A DNA stretch of 64,000 nt from Chelatococcus sp. HY11 (GCF_018398335.1 NZ_JAHBRX010000002.1:1178001-1242000), one strand, 5' to 3'; positions 17,385 to 26,424 are shown, counted from the first letter of the stretch. Numbers and translations: made by a program. Notes: a model not told the origin generated them from the letters alone.

Positions 17385-18419
17385 TTATTTCCGGCTTTCG
17401 TATTCGGCGTAGAGCCTGGGTAGCTCGTTCAGCACGAAGTCAGCGAATTCGGGCGCCTGCCGTCTGTCAATTGTGACAGACAGCTTTCGCTCGCTCTGCT
17501 CCACCCGCGCCAACGGCGATCCATGCCGGGACGTCCAGACGCTGGGCTCACGCGAACCGCCCGATTTCGGCTTCAAAGCGGCCAGAACGGCTTTGAACCG
17601 GGCATCGGATGAGAGACCCGCGAAGCTATTACTGCGTACAAGAGCGGTGGCACGGTCCTGCGCATCAGATCGCGAAAGCAGGTCCGCCAGCTCGATCCAG
17701 TTGCGACGCCCGATGCCATGGGCGGGGCCGATGGCGTCCACGAGCTCATCCGGAATTCGGGTGACCACGGACAGCATATTGGACAAGTCGCTCTTATAGA
17801 TCGACATGGCCGCCATGATCACGTCGCGCGTGAAGCGCGACTGGAGATTGCGGGCAAAGCGCGCCTTCTCGATAAAGGTGAGGTCACGGCGCTCGTTGTT
17901 CTCTTGACCTTGCGCGACGACTAATTCTTCGTCGCTGAGGTCGCGCACCACGGCACGAACCCGCAGGCCGAGTTCAATGGCTGCCTTGAGCCGCCGATGT
18001 CCGAAGGCAACCTGATAGCGCCCTCTCGCTTCAGGATGAGGCCTGACCAGGATCGGGACTTGCTGTCCCTGCTCGCGGATTGAGGCCACAAACTGGCGCT
18101 GGACATCGTCGTCGACCGGCATGCGATCGGTGACAAAGGATGGATCGATTTCCGCCGGATCCAATTCGACGATCGTCTGGCCTGCGGAGAGTTTTCTCTC
18201 GATCTCATCCGCGCGGCGCGTCCGTTCGGAGACCTCGCCGAGAGATTGGCCGATAGCGCCTACAGGCGAACGATTGGGATCAATTGCAAGACCGGCGACC
18301 CCCAGCAGGGGGCGGGATCTGGGCCGGCCCTCCAGGCGAACAGGCGCCTCCGGCGTTGCGGAATCCGCCGCGCTCGTGGCTGTGGAATCGAGAGTTGCGA
18401 ATATGCGCTTTCGGCTCAT
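17385..18419 (-). CDS. repB: RepB (ParB-like) partition protein
   Basis: 344 residues starting MSRKRIFATLDS. The ParB nuclease-like domain has PVDDDVQRQFVASIREQGQQ, VAFGHRRLKAAIELG (the GHRR motif) and ENNERRDLTFIEKA; a helix-turn-helix region follows near ARNLQSRFTRDVIMAAMSIY. RepB binds the parS sites and partners with RepA. Its ATG overlaps the repA stop (ATGA at 18416-18419), so translation is coupled. The likely targets are the two palindromes upstream of repA. Confidence 0.94.
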   Translation of the reverse strand: MSRKRIFATLDSTATSAADSATPEAPVRLEGRPRSRPLLGVAGLAIDPNRSPVGAIGQSLGEVSERTRRADEIERKLSAGQTIVELDPAEIDPSFVTDRMPVDDDVQRQFVASIREQGQQVPILVRPHPEARGRYQVAFGHRRLKAAIELGLRVRAVVRDLSDEELVVAQGQENNERRDLTFIEKARFARNLQSRFTRDVIMAAMSIYKSDLSNMLSVVTRIPDELVDAIGPAHGIGRRNWIELADLLSRSDAQDRATALVRSNSFAGLSSDARFKAVLAALKPKSGGSREPSVWTSRHGSPLARVEQSERKLSVTIDRRQAPEFADFVLNELPRLYAEYESRK

Positions 18420-19630
18420 GCGGAGCGTCCCCAAGCCTTTCTGATGAGTTCTTCGATCTCACCATTGACATTCTGCATTGCCTCAACGGCGCGGTCGTAG
18501 GTCGAACGGGTGAACTGGCTGCGTTCGACCTCAAAGAGCGTCTGGTTTGTCAGGCCAGCATCGGAGACAGCCGTGCTCTTGAGCATCGGATGAATTAGAA
18601 CGTGATCGTTAAAAATCGAGCGCAGGAAGGCGACCATCTGGTTTTGTGGGCCGTCGCTCGGCTCGAAGCGTGTCACGAGATATCTCAACCAATTGTAGTC
18701 GGACGTCGCGCCGACGCGGGAGATCTCATCGAGCAAGTCCCCCGTCATAGCCAGAAACTGGCTCATGGACATCACATCGAGCATCTGAGGATGAATAGTG
18801 ATCAGGACAGACGTCGCGGCCGTCAGCGCGGAAAGCGTGAGATATCCGAGTTGGGGCGGGCAATCGATGATGACCACATCATACAGGTCCTGAACCTGTG
18901 CGATCGCTTGGCCGATCCGTGCGAAGAAGAGCGTATCGCCAGCCTTTCGCGTCATCAGCGCACGTGGCGTGTCATGCTCGAACTCCATGAGCTCGAGATT
19001 GCCCGGAATGAGATGGAGATCCGGGATATAAGTGGAACGGACAATCTCGGCGACTGGCCGCTGTTCCTCGTCGTAACGGATCGCCCCGTAGAGGGTTTCG
19101 TTCTGGCCGACATCGAGCTCGGGCTGTTCGCCAAAGAGAGCGGAAAGGCTAGCCTGGGGATCGAGATCGATCGCGAGCACCCGGTAGCCATGCAGAGCCA
19201 GATGCTGAGCGAGATGGGCCGTCGTTGTCGTTTTTCCCGAGCCGCCTTTGAAATTCATCACGGAGACGACCTGAAGCGCCTCGCCTTCCCTCCTCCACGG
19301 CAGATAGCGGCGGGTGCCGCGACTGCCGCGATCGAGATGGATTCGCAGATTATGGATATCCTCGACCGAGTAGGTTCGCCGTCCATTCGTGACCAATCCG
19401 GAAAGACCGGGCGTTTCGGCGGCGACCTGACGAAGATATCCTTCCCCGATGCCGATGAGCCGCGCCGTTTCGGCGGGGCTAAACTGTCGAATCGTTTTTT
19501 GCGCATGCGGTGGGAAGGTGGTCGCGTGATGGATCTGCAACTGGCTGGTGAGCGCGCTGGAATGGCGTTGAATCACCCCCTTGAGATCCTCGGGGGACAC
19601 ACGCTGCGGATCGGGTGCCGTCTGTGCCAT
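18416..19630 (-). CDS. repA: RepA (ParA-like) partition ATPase
   Basis: 404 residues starting MAQTAPDPQRV. A helix-turn-helix-like N-terminal region (FSPAETARLIGIGEGYLRQV) is followed by the deviant Walker A motif NFKGGSGKTTTTAHLAQHLA near residue 130, then IDLDPQASLSALFG and VVIIDCPPQLGYL. It segregates the plasmid with RepB and, with RepB, autorepresses the repABC promoter. An upstream in-frame start at 19702 exists, but ATG 19630 gives the usual N-terminus. First gene of the operon. Confidence 0.94.
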   Translation of the reverse strand: MAQTAPDPQRVSPEDLKGVIQRHSSALTSQLQIHHATTFPPHAQKTIRQFSPAETARLIGIGEGYLRQVAAETPGLSGLVTNGRRTYSVEDIHNLRIHLDRGSRGTRRYLPWRREGEALQVVSVMNFKGGSGKTTTTAHLAQHLALHGYRVLAIDLDPQASLSALFGEQPELDVGQNETLYGAIRYDEEQRPVAEIVRSTYIPDLHLIPGNLELMEFEHDTPRALMTRKAGDTLFFARIGQAIAQVQDLYDVVIIDCPPQLGYLTLSALTAATSVLITIHPQMLDVMSMSQFLAMTGDLLDEISRVGATSDYNWLRYLVTRFEPSDGPQNQMVAFLRSIFNDHVLIHPMLKSTAVSDAGLTNQTLFEVERSQFTRSTYDRAVEAMQNVNGEIEELIRKAWGRSA

Positions 19631-20032
19631 TGTCGATATGCCAACCTTGAATCCACAACTGCGGTTTTGAACGCGGATTGCGCAGAAGACCGTAGTTCCC
19701 ATGAGTAAAACCGATTCTGAGGTTTCCGCAAGGGATATTGGGTTAATCTAAGGTAAATGGCAGTCCGGCTGCGACAGTTGTTTGCCGGCCGGGATAGTCT
19801 GCGATAGCTATTTCATTGGATGAGGCTGATGGAATCAGCGTCGGACACTTATCGAAATCCCACTTTGGATGCGCATTTTCCACGATTCGGATCGGCGTTA
19901 ACATACCGCTTAAAGCGGAGCGTTGATGTGATCTGGCCGCCATATGTTAGTTGTGCCTGCCCATCTCCGTCGCCTGTCGGCTAGTCTTGCCGCGAACGAA
20001 ACGAACACTTTCCGATCCTGGGCATTGGGTGA

Positions 20033-20048
20033 GTTAGCCGCGGCTAAC
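20033..20048. promoter_or_regulatory. parS site 1
   Basis: GTTAGCCGCGGCTAAC is a perfect 16-bp palindrome matching the repABC parS form GTT-N4-GC-N4-AAC. It lies about 400 bp upstream of repA and is the probable RepB binding centromere. Confidence 0.85.
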
Positions 20049-20276
20049 TCTCGTCGCGCGGTGGTCTGACGAAAGGAAATGTCTCCTTCATCCGGGTGTC
20101 CCGGAGTTCCAAGGGTGAAGGCAATTGGGGGCGCGCAGCTCGCGGCATGATCTTGAGTCGGGCAATCGCTCGGCATAAAGCTGGATAGTCGACTGACACG
20201 ATGCAGCCTCCGCTCGGCCAGATGGGTGCGCTGACGAAACATATGTCCAATCTGTACGGGGGGCTCGGCCGTCGCA

Positions 20277-20292
20277 GTTAGCCGCGGCTAAC
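20277..20292. promoter_or_regulatory. parS site 2
   Basis: A second identical copy of the 16-bp palindrome GTTAGCCGCGGCTAAC, 244 bp from the first. Two identical copies in a gene-free stretch beside repA strongly support a partition-site role. Confidence 0.85.
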
Positions 20293-20689
20293 TTCAATGT
20301 CCGCGAGCGGTGAGGTTCTGTTGTGCGGGGGGTGGTCGAGCGCCTCGATACGCAGTTACAGGGTGACCTGATTGCTCTTGATCGGGATGGCGGTTGAGAG
20401 GAGGGCTTCAATGAGAGCATGGAGGCGATATAGGCGTCGCGGTAACGGGGCGAGTACATCGCTGATCGGTCCTTGATTCGGCGCGGTCTGTCACCTCGTC
20501 ATCGAGGCGACCCCGATCGTTGAGTGCGCGCGCCACACGCTGTGCGACGGCGGTGTCCCGTCTTTGCCTGCTTCGGGGGGCGGTCGTTCGGCGGCGGCTT
20601 CCCCTTGAGGGTTTCAGAGGGGGAGCCTGTCGCCTCGTGGGGATTGGGGGTGGTATGCCCAGGTAGTCTCAGGACATACCGTTGGGTCA

Positions 20690-21330
20690 TCCCCTGGCGT
20701 ATGCTTAAAGACGGCACGCAATGAATGACCCGGGAATGCGTCTTCCTCGTTCCCGCTCGGTGATGTCGCCGTGCACGCCGGCGGCAAGCGCGACTTGCTT
20801 GACAAGCCGAGCGACCTGCCGATCCGTCAGGCGAGCGGGGCCAACGTCCTTGCCCGCGCCGGTCATGCGGCGGAAGAGAGGGGCCATGCGCGGTCCTTGT
20901 TAGGCCTCGCCAAGTTTCCAACGCTGTGACAGGGCAGGTGAGGCCGGAGGGCCGCGAATATGAGCTCTCCCGGCAGGATAGCTTTCTTCGGCCGGGGGAG
21001 GGACTGCGTTGATGGTGCGAACGCCCGCGAGACAGTGGTGATGTGGCAGGCGTTGCGATCACGAGGGGCCCGCGTTGGGCGTAGCTCCATGCCAGGGCGG
21101 AGAGCCGCCGTCCAATGGTCGAGGCAGAGCTTGTCATCCCGCCCGAGGTTGCCACTCCCGAGGCGCGGGCTGCTATACGGGCGCCCACAATCTGCGGATT
21201 AGGTGTGAGTATTTCCCGATCCGGCCGGCGCGCCCGGGCACAGAAATGGCTCCAGTCAGCCGCATATGCGCGTCGCGTATTGGGGGAGGTCCCGGCTCTG
21301 AGAAGGGAGCCCGCAGGTGCGGTCAATTGC
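20690..21330 (-). pseudogene. Tyrosine recombinase, frameshifted
   Basis: Pieces of a tyrosine recombinase/phage-type integrase appear in order on the minus strand but in different frames. The core-binding region TSPNTRRAYAADWSHF and STIGRRLSALAWSYA lie at about 21310-21050. The C-terminal catalytic region has PLFRRMTG, ARLTDRQVARLVKQVALAAG (about 20880-20780) and GHSLRAV, which contains the HxxR catalytic pair, near 20735-20710. The terminal tyrosine segment is not recognisable. With several frame breaks the enzyme is dead. Such integrases accompany repABC plasmids and conjugative elements. Confidence 0.65.
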
Positions 21331-21475
21331 TCGAGGCGAGTAGGTGCGCCCCGTAGCCGATTGAGCGGGGCCCTCGGGCCCAGGAGGGCAGGGGGAGCGT
21401 GTGCATCCCTGTCCAATGGTGCCGCTCCTCTGCTGGAAGAGCTCGACGATCTCAATCGCTGCTCATGCCGGATCC

Positions 21476-21889
21476 TCACCCATGAGGCTCGGGGTCCCAG
21501 GGATCGATCATCGAAGCTCCGGTGTCGGTGAAAACCGCGCCACGGCGGGTGACAAGCAAGAGGTCGTGGACGATGGCGGTGGCTGCGAGCAGGCCGTCGA
21601 TGCTCCTGCAACTGCTGGTCCCGACAATCCGGCCCCAGGTCGTCGCAATCTGGTCGGTAACCGGAAGGATGCGATCGGCGTGATTATGACGAAGTCTGCG
21701 GAGCCATTCGACAAGAGGCTGGGCCGTATCGGAAGATGGCGTCTGCTTGTGGGCGATGCCACGCGTAATCGCGCCAAGGGTGAGGACGCTGAGATGAATG
21801 CTAAGTGGATCAACCGAGCGCAGCCACGTAGCCGCCTGTGGCGCTCCCCTTCGGGCCGCGACGATGAACTCAGTATCAAGGAGATACAT
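21476..21889 (-). CDS. vapC: VapC-type PIN-domain toxin
   Basis: 137 residues starting MYLLDTEFIV with the first PIN aspartate. ISVITLGEI-type strand follows but reads LSVLTLGAITRGI, so the conserved second acidic residue (Glu) is Ala (codon GCG). SIDGLLAATAIVHDLLLVTR carries the later aspartate, and DTGASMIDPWDP is the typical end. VapC toxins are Mg-dependent RNases cutting tRNA or rRNA; loss of one metal ligand could weaken or abolish that. Its ATG overlaps the antitoxin stop by one base (TGATG at 21887-21891, minus strand). Confidence 0.8.
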   Translation of the reverse strand: MYLLDTEFIVAARRGAPQAATWLRSVDPLSIHLSVLTLGAITRGIAHKQTPSSDTAQPLVEWLRRLRHNHADRILPVTDQIATTWGRIVGTSSCRSIDGLLAATAIVHDLLLVTRRGAVFTDTGASMIDPWDPEPHG

Positions 21890-22137
21890 CAAGACACCTC
21901 GCCGTTGGACGGATCGTCCCGCAAGATCGCCATGGCGAGATCATCGTCCCAGGTCGGCCCTCCGAGCAGGTCGTCGACCAAGGTCGGCCGGCCAGCACGC
22001 AATGCCTCGAAGTTCGCTACCGACAACACGACGGCGGCGGGGGCCCCTCTCAAGGTGACAAACTGGGGGCCTTCATGGCGTGCTTGCTGCACCACCCGGG
22101 AGAACTGATTCTTGGCGTCCTGTAGCGACCATTCCAT
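21889..22137 (-). CDS. Phd/YefM-type antitoxin
   Basis: 82 residues. MEWSLQDAKNQFSRVVQQA and VTLRGAPAAVVLSVANFEAL are the DNA-binding domain of Phd/YefM antitoxins. The acidic tail (VDDLLGGPTWDDDLAMAI) should wrap the PIN toxin encoded next. The gene lies first in the operon, as usual. A 19-bp inverted repeat 14 bp upstream of its start is the likely autoregulatory operator. Confidence 0.87.
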   Translation of the reverse strand: MEWSLQDAKNQFSRVVQQARHEGPQFVTLRGAPAAVVLSVANFEALRAGRPTLVDDLLGGPTWDDDLAMAILRDDPSNGEVS

Positions 22138-22150
22138 CGTTTTCTCATTC

Positions 22151-22169
22151 TAGCTAGCCTGTCTAGCTA
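22151..22169. promoter_or_regulatory. Autoregulatory operator of the toxin-antitoxin pair
   Basis: TAGCTAG (22151-22157) and CTAGCTA (22163-22169) form a perfect 7-bp inverted repeat with a 5-bp spacer immediately upstream of the antitoxin start. Phd-type antitoxins repress their own promoter through such palindromes. Confidence 0.65.
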
Positions 22170-22299
22170 TAAAGAACAAAGGTGGGGATCAATGTCAAAC
22201 CAGATGTAGATGTGGGCAGGGCCGGGGCTGGAAAGAAAATTCGCCGGCTATGCATCCTCAGATCCAGGTTCAATGGACAAGCGCGCGGGTTGCTGGTGC

Positions 22300-22501
22300 G
22301 CGCCTCCACCCATGTTGGTGACGCTAGCACGCGGGGCAGGGAGGTGATCCAGCTCTTGCTTGATGACGCCGCCGTATCCTGCACGGTGCAGACGGCCAGG
22401 CTAACCCGCTGGGCTCACGCCGATTGTTCGTGCGAATGACCGCGCGGTGCGCCGTGCGCGAACGGTGGGGCCGCGCCAGCTTCCGGCTCTAGGGGCTTTG
22501 A
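22300..22501 (+). pseudogene. DUF1403 protein, C-terminal remnant
   Basis: Two fragments in different frames resemble the end of DUF1403 proteins found on rhizobial repABC plasmids. REVIQLLLDDAAVS lies at about 22339-22380. SRRLFVRMTARCAVRERWGR followed by SFRL, a stop, and GL lies at 22415-22501. A frameshift between them and an in-frame TAG near the end show that it is inactive. The assignment rests on remembered family motifs and on its position directly before the scpB-like remnant, the usual gene order. Confidence 0.45.
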
Positions 22502-22504
22502 GCC

Positions 22505-22975
22505 ATGGCGAGGCGCAATGGGACGGAGGAGTTGTTTGACGCCGACCCGCCACCCGAAAAGCGCTGGCGCAAACGGATGGCTCGGGCGAGGCCGCAATTT
22601 TCGCCTCGCCCGAGCCGGTCGCTCGCGAGGTCCTTGCGCGCGTAGTTGGACGTGTTTGCAGCATCGAGCTCTTAAACGACGATATCCACGAGGAACTGCG
22701 TGGACGGCCCCTATGAGCTCGTCACTGTCGCTGGCGGCTGGCAACATCGGAACCGGAGTCTACGGCGCCGCGATGCGCGCTGCTGGATGGCTCAGTCCCG
22801 AGACGCAATCCCTGTCTTCCTCCGAAGGGTTTATTCTGATGTGCATCGCCTATTTCCAAACCGATCACGCGCGGCGAGCTGGGCCGTTTTCGGTAAGGAG
22901 GTCAGCCGCGACAAGATCGGCCATCTGCGTGGCCTTGGCCTTATCGCGTTGGTGATCGACAAGCTGCGCTCTTAG
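22505..22975 (+). pseudogene. scpB: ScpB-like protein, frameshifted
   Basis: Starts MARRNGTEELFDADPPPEKR, then continues in other frames. IFASPEPVAREVLARVVGRV and LLNDDIHEELRGRP are in the second, PYELVTVAGGWQHR in the third, SSSEGFILMCIAYFQ in another, and FGKEVSRDKIGHLRGLGLIA at the end. These are successive segments of an ScpB-type winged-helix protein, the plasmid-borne version that commonly accompanies repABC. At least three or four frameshifts destroy it. Together with the DUF1403 and recombinase remnants it marks a decayed plasmid-maintenance module. Confidence 0.75.
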
Positions 22976-23063
22976 CCCCGCAAAAACTGCTTTGAGGCCG
23001 GATGTCGATCATCGCTAACGCACAGGCCCGAACAACCGGACGGAGAATTGTTATCCTCAGCGT

Positions 23064-23582
23064 TCAGCCCGCGCGCCGGACTTCATCGCGCTTCGGCAGC
23101 TTCCAGTCTGGCCGCGGAAAATGGCAGGTATAGCCATTGGGGATCCGTTCCAGATAGTCCTGATGCTCGGGCTCAGCCTCCCAGAAATCGCCGACGGGGG
23201 CTACTTCCGTCACGACCTTGCCGGGCCAAAGGCCGGACGCATCCACATCGGCAATGGTGTCCTGCGCCACGCGCCTCTGTTGCTCGCTGGTGTAGAAGAT
23301 CGCCGAACGATAGCTTGTCCCAATATCATTACCCTGGCGGTTACGGGTCGTCGGGTCGTGGATCTGGAAGAAGAATTCGAGCAGGTCGCGATAGCTGACG
23401 GTGTCGGTCTCGAATAAAATCTCGATCGCCTCGGCGTGACTGCCATGGTTGCGGTAGGTGGCGTGAGGCACGTCGCCACCTGAATAACCGACACGGGTGG
23501 AAATTACGCCAGGACGGCGGCGGATCAGATCCTGCATACCCCAGAAACACCCACCAGCAAGCACCGCGCGTTCCGTTGTCAT
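23064..23582 (-). CDS. msrA: Peptide-methionine (S)-S-oxide reductase
   Basis: 172 residues. [20 protein letters not shown] holds the catalytic Cys of the GCFWG motif. [40 protein letters not shown] and [18 protein letters not shown] follow in the usual order. It repairs oxidised methionine in proteins using thioredoxin. ATG 23582. It appears monocistronic and sits just outside the decayed plasmid module. Confidence 0.95.
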   Translation of the reverse strand: MTTERAVLAGGCFWGMQDLIRRRPGVISTRVGYSGGDVPHATYRNHGSHAEAIEILFETDTVSYRDLLEFFFQIHDPTTRNRQGNDIGTSYRSAIFYTSEQQRRVAQDTIADVDASGLWPGKVVTEVAPVGDFWEAEPEHQDYLERIPNGYTCHFPRPDWKLPKRDEVRRAG

Positions 23583-23661
23583 GATCTTGGATCTCCTGAT
23601 GAGGGTTCGTCGCGCATATAAGCATTACGGGGCAGAATGTAAGGCATGAGGGCGTAGGCGG

Positions 23662-24306
23662 ATGGCATTGACCTTTATTTTCGACGGTCCCGAAGCGTCG
23701 AATAAGACGATCCTGTTGGCGCATGGTGCGGGAGCCCCGATGGATTCCCCCTCCTTGACCGCAATGTCGGCGGCCTTGGCGGCCTCGGGTTTTCGTGTGG
23801 CCCGCTTTGAATTCGGCTATATGGCTGCCCGGCGGTCGGATGCGAGACGCAAGCCGCCTCCGCGCGCCGAAAAGCTCATCCCGGAATATCTGTCCGCTGT
23901 CGATGAGCTCGATGCGGAAGGTCTCCTCATCGTCGGTGGCAAGTCGATGGGAGGCCGCGTGGCCAGCATGGTGGCGGACGAGCTTTCGATCGCGGGCAAG
24001 GCCCACGGCCTGCTCTGCCTTGGCTATCCCTTTCATCCCCCGGGTAGGCCCGAGCAATTACGGACCCATCATCTCGAGGAGCTGAAGACGCCGACTCTCA
24101 TCATTCAAGGCACGCGCGACGTGTTCGGGACGAGAGAGGAGGTGTCCAACTTCACACTGTCATCAGCCATCGAGATTGCATGGCTCGAGGATGGCGACCA
24201 TGACCTGAAGCCACGCAAACGTGTTTCCGGCTTCGCCATGGGCGACCATCTCAAGACCATGGCGGATGCGGTTTCGGTTTGGACCGGGCGGTTGATCGAT
24301 GTCTGA
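23662..24306 (+). CDS. Alpha/beta hydrolase, Tex30/KANL3-like
   Basis: 214 residues of the small alpha/beta hydrolase type. LLAHGAGAPMDSP is the oxyanion region, GGKSMGGRVASM is the nucleophile elbow (Ser), TLIIQGTRDVFGTREE carries the acid, and GDHDLKPRK carries the histidine. Typical of the predicted hydrolases related to Tex30; substrate unknown. Cytoplasmic. The divergent msrA gene begins 79 bp away, so they may share a control region. Confidence 0.85.
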   Translation: MALTFIFDGPEASNKTILLAHGAGAPMDSPSLTAMSAALAASGFRVARFEFGYMAARRSDARRKPPPRAEKLIPEYLSAVDELDAEGLLIVGGKSMGGRVASMVADELSIAGKAHGLLCLGYPFHPPGRPEQLRTHHLEELKTPTLIIQGTRDVFGTREEVSNFTLSSAIEIAWLEDGDHDLKPRKRVSGFAMGDHLKTMADAVSVWTGRLIDV

Positions 24307-24477
24307 TCCTGAGTGTGAGCTACAGCGAGCCGCCCTTAAATGATCATCACACATTGAGAGAAAGAATTGGCAGCAACGGAGGCCCATTCCAGACGGGGCA
24401 TTTTCAGGTTATGACCGCGACATGAAGCTGCGCCGTCACTTGTAAATATCTCACACGGTGAAGTACGTATAGGGCAA

Positions 24478-24951
24478 ATGATGACCAGAATTGAGCGATT
24501 GACAGTGGGCGGCGAGGCGCTCTTCCAGAAGCTGAATGTCGTCTTTGCCACGGCCTTCGATGATCCCGATAGCTATTCGTCCAAGCCCCCCACCGCTTCC
24601 TATCTCGCAGGGCTTCTGGCTAAGGATCATGTGATTGCCTTGGTAGCCATGGACGGTGCCGATGTGGTCGGCGGCATCGTCGCCTACGAACTCGAAAAGT
24701 TCGAGCAGGAGCGCAAGGAAATCTATATTTACGATCTTGCGGTTGCTGAGGCCTATCGTAGGCGGGGGATTGCGACCGCGTTGATCGAAAAACTGCGCGA
24801 GATCGCGGGAGAACGGCAGGCGTGGGTGGTGTATGTACAGGCTGACTACGGTGATGATCCCGCCGTCGCGCTCTACACGAAGCTTGGTACGCGCGAGGAT
24901 GTGATGCATTTCGATATCGCGATACAAGGCGGCGCTGCTCATCGCTCCTGA
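24478..24951 (+). CDS. AAC(3)-I-like aminoglycoside N-acetyltransferase
   Basis: 157-residue GNAT protein. LFQKLNVVFATAFDDPDSY, YLAGLLAKDHVIALVAM, VVGGIVAYELEKFEQ and RKEIYIYDLAVAEAYRRRGI (acetyl-CoA loop) are followed by VQADYGDDPAVALYTKLG and REDVMHFDIA. These are hallmarks of the AAC(3)-I gentamicin acetyltransferase family. Whether it gives resistance at clinical levels cannot be told from sequence; many environmental relatives exist. No integron attC site or IS flanks were seen, which argues against a gene cassette. Start ATG 24478 or 24481. Confidence 0.82.
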   Translation: MMTRIERLTVGGEALFQKLNVVFATAFDDPDSYSSKPPTASYLAGLLAKDHVIALVAMDGADVVGGIVAYELEKFEQERKEIYIYDLAVAEAYRRRGIATALIEKLREIAGERQAWVVYVQADYGDDPAVALYTKLGTREDVMHFDIAIQGGAAHRS

Positions 24952-25130
24952 ATGCGTCGCGCGATCAAACAGGATCCATGGCCTTACACCATGCGGAGCC
25001 ACCAAAGTCCTACGCGACGACCGGCTTCAGGAGACGGGAACCGAAACGGCTTCTTGTCGGCATCTGGACGCCGCTCGCGTAACTGCTTGAATTGACGGCG
25101 TTGATAGCGTCAATCTCTATAATTCTCGAA

Positions 25131-26339
25131 CTATTGCTTTATCGTGAGGCCCCGTCGTGCGCTGTGCTCGTCGGCTGTCGACCCAGCGTCTGTGAAATAC
25201 GGGCGGTCTTTCCAAAGACTGTTGCCTATCATTTTTCTGTAGCCAATTTCGTACACGGCGCGCATATATGTTGTACTGAAAGGCTTCGTCATGTCGTAGG
25301 GTATTTCCTCGTCTATCGACGCCATGTGAAATCGGATGCCCATCTTTTTGGAATAAGCGTATGTTGCTAGCAATGCGCTGCGCGTCTGTGACTTGACCAA
25401 GGACGAGCTTGCCCGCGCTGCAACGATAAATGTATTGTTTGTCGTTGTGGCGAATTCCGGCATAAGGGCGTTATTGACCAGAATATACATGTTAAAATTC
25501 GCCGCGCGCGGCCAGTTAGCGTTCTCGGCATCGGCCATCCAGCCTTCCGGAATCGTCAGGACCTGGGAGGCTGAGCCGCCATCGGAGTGCATTTCCTCGA
25601 AGTGCTGCAGACCGGACTTTGCCTTGATGAGAACGGCCGGGTAGAGGCCAGGAATGCTCGCGGAGGCTGTGATTATATCTCGAAATAGCCTTACGGCGTC
25701 GGGTCGATCGCTGTTCGCGATAGCTCCCATATTCCAAATCACGGCCTTCTGCGAATCGAGGTTTGAGGTCAGAACGAGCAAGCGCCGTCCCTTTCGGTGC
25801 TCAGCGGCAATCTTCGCCACGATATCGCGGGTCAAGTAGCGTTCGATCATAGTCCGAAGCGGCTCCTGCTTCAGCAGACCCGCGCCGAGCAAACCCAGCG
25901 GCAGGAAATCCATGTCGACCAACTTCTCGGCAACGCCACTTGTATAGAGATCCACGAGAGTCTCGTCATAGGCAGAGCCGAGGAAAGCATAAGGCGCAAT
26001 CAAAGCTCCGGTGCTGACACCGCTCACGATATCGAACTGCGGGCGTTGGCCCTTCTCCGACCAGGCTTTCAACGCGCCGACACTGAAGGCGCCGCCAGCA
26101 CCGCCGCCCGATAGAACGAGGTAATTCACCTCCTTATGCCGTGAGACCGGCAGCCAAGAACGCACTTGTGATGGAGTTCCACGCAAATCCGCATCCATGC
26201 GGATATTTTCGAATCCTTCGATGCTGGCAGTTGATGCGATGCTCGCATGATAGGGAATTCGCTCAGGCGCTAGGCAGCCGCTCAAGCAAGTGAGCAGGCA
26301 AATTGTCGCCAAGCGACAGATCGTCCTAAGCTTACGCAT
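25131..26339 (-). CDS. Patatin-like phospholipase, lipoprotein
   Basis: 402 residues. An N-terminal signal ends in a lipobox (TCLSGC), predicting lipid attachment in the envelope. The patatin domain has YLVLSGGGAGGAFSVGAL (oxyanion glycines), IVSGVSTGALIAPYAF (GxSxG nucleophile) and EEMHSDGGSA (the catalytic aspartate in a DG pair). It should hydrolyse acyl esters of lipids. ATG 26339. An 85-bp AT-rich gap separates it from the DUF3313 lipoprotein gene upstream of it in transcription order. Confidence 0.88.
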   Translation of the reverse strand: MRKLRTICRLATICLLTCLSGCLAPERIPYHASIASTASIEGFENIRMDADLRGTPSQVRSWLPVSRHKEVNYLVLSGGGAGGAFSVGALKAWSEKGQRPQFDIVSGVSTGALIAPYAFLGSAYDETLVDLYTSGVAEKLVDMDFLPLGLLGAGLLKQEPLRTMIERYLTRDIVAKIAAEHRKGRRLLVLTSNLDSQKAVIWNMGAIANSDRPDAVRLFRDIITASASIPGLYPAVLIKAKSGLQHFEEMHSDGGSASQVLTIPEGWMADAENANWPRAANFNMYILVNNALMPEFATTTNNTFIVAARASSSLVKSQTRSALLATYAYSKKMGIRFHMASIDEEIPYDMTKPFSTTYMRAVYEIGYRKMIGNSLWKDRPYFTDAGSTADEHSARRGLTIKQ

Positions 26340-26424
26340 TTTAATATCGCGATGGATTCAAAATATCAGGAGGATATCGATTTGTTATTATACTCATAGT
26401 ATTCCGCAGTATGAGACGTCCGAT

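Larger units (their letters stand above)
19631..20689. other. repA upstream region with two parS sites
   Basis: About 1 kb with no convincing gene. It should hold the repABC promoter, and two parS palindromes lie inside it. The base composition is locally AT-richer close to repA (19730-19930). The right end (from about 20.5 kb) grades into a decayed recombinase gene. Confidence 0.5.

Noticed and set aside
20652-20680. Inverted repeat GGTATG...CATACC, considered as recombination site
   Set aside because: Arms are short with a mismatch and the repeat lies within the decayed recombinase coding sequence; no second copy was seen.
20499-21611. Long minus-strand frame of 370 codons
   Set aside because: Low-complexity, Arg/Pro/Ser-rich product; only internal pieces match a tyrosine recombinase and other pieces are in different frames, so it was treated as a pseudogene.
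22140-22300. Possible gene between the antitoxin and DUF1403 remnant
   Set aside because: No frame with protein character; contains the antitoxin operator and promoter region only.
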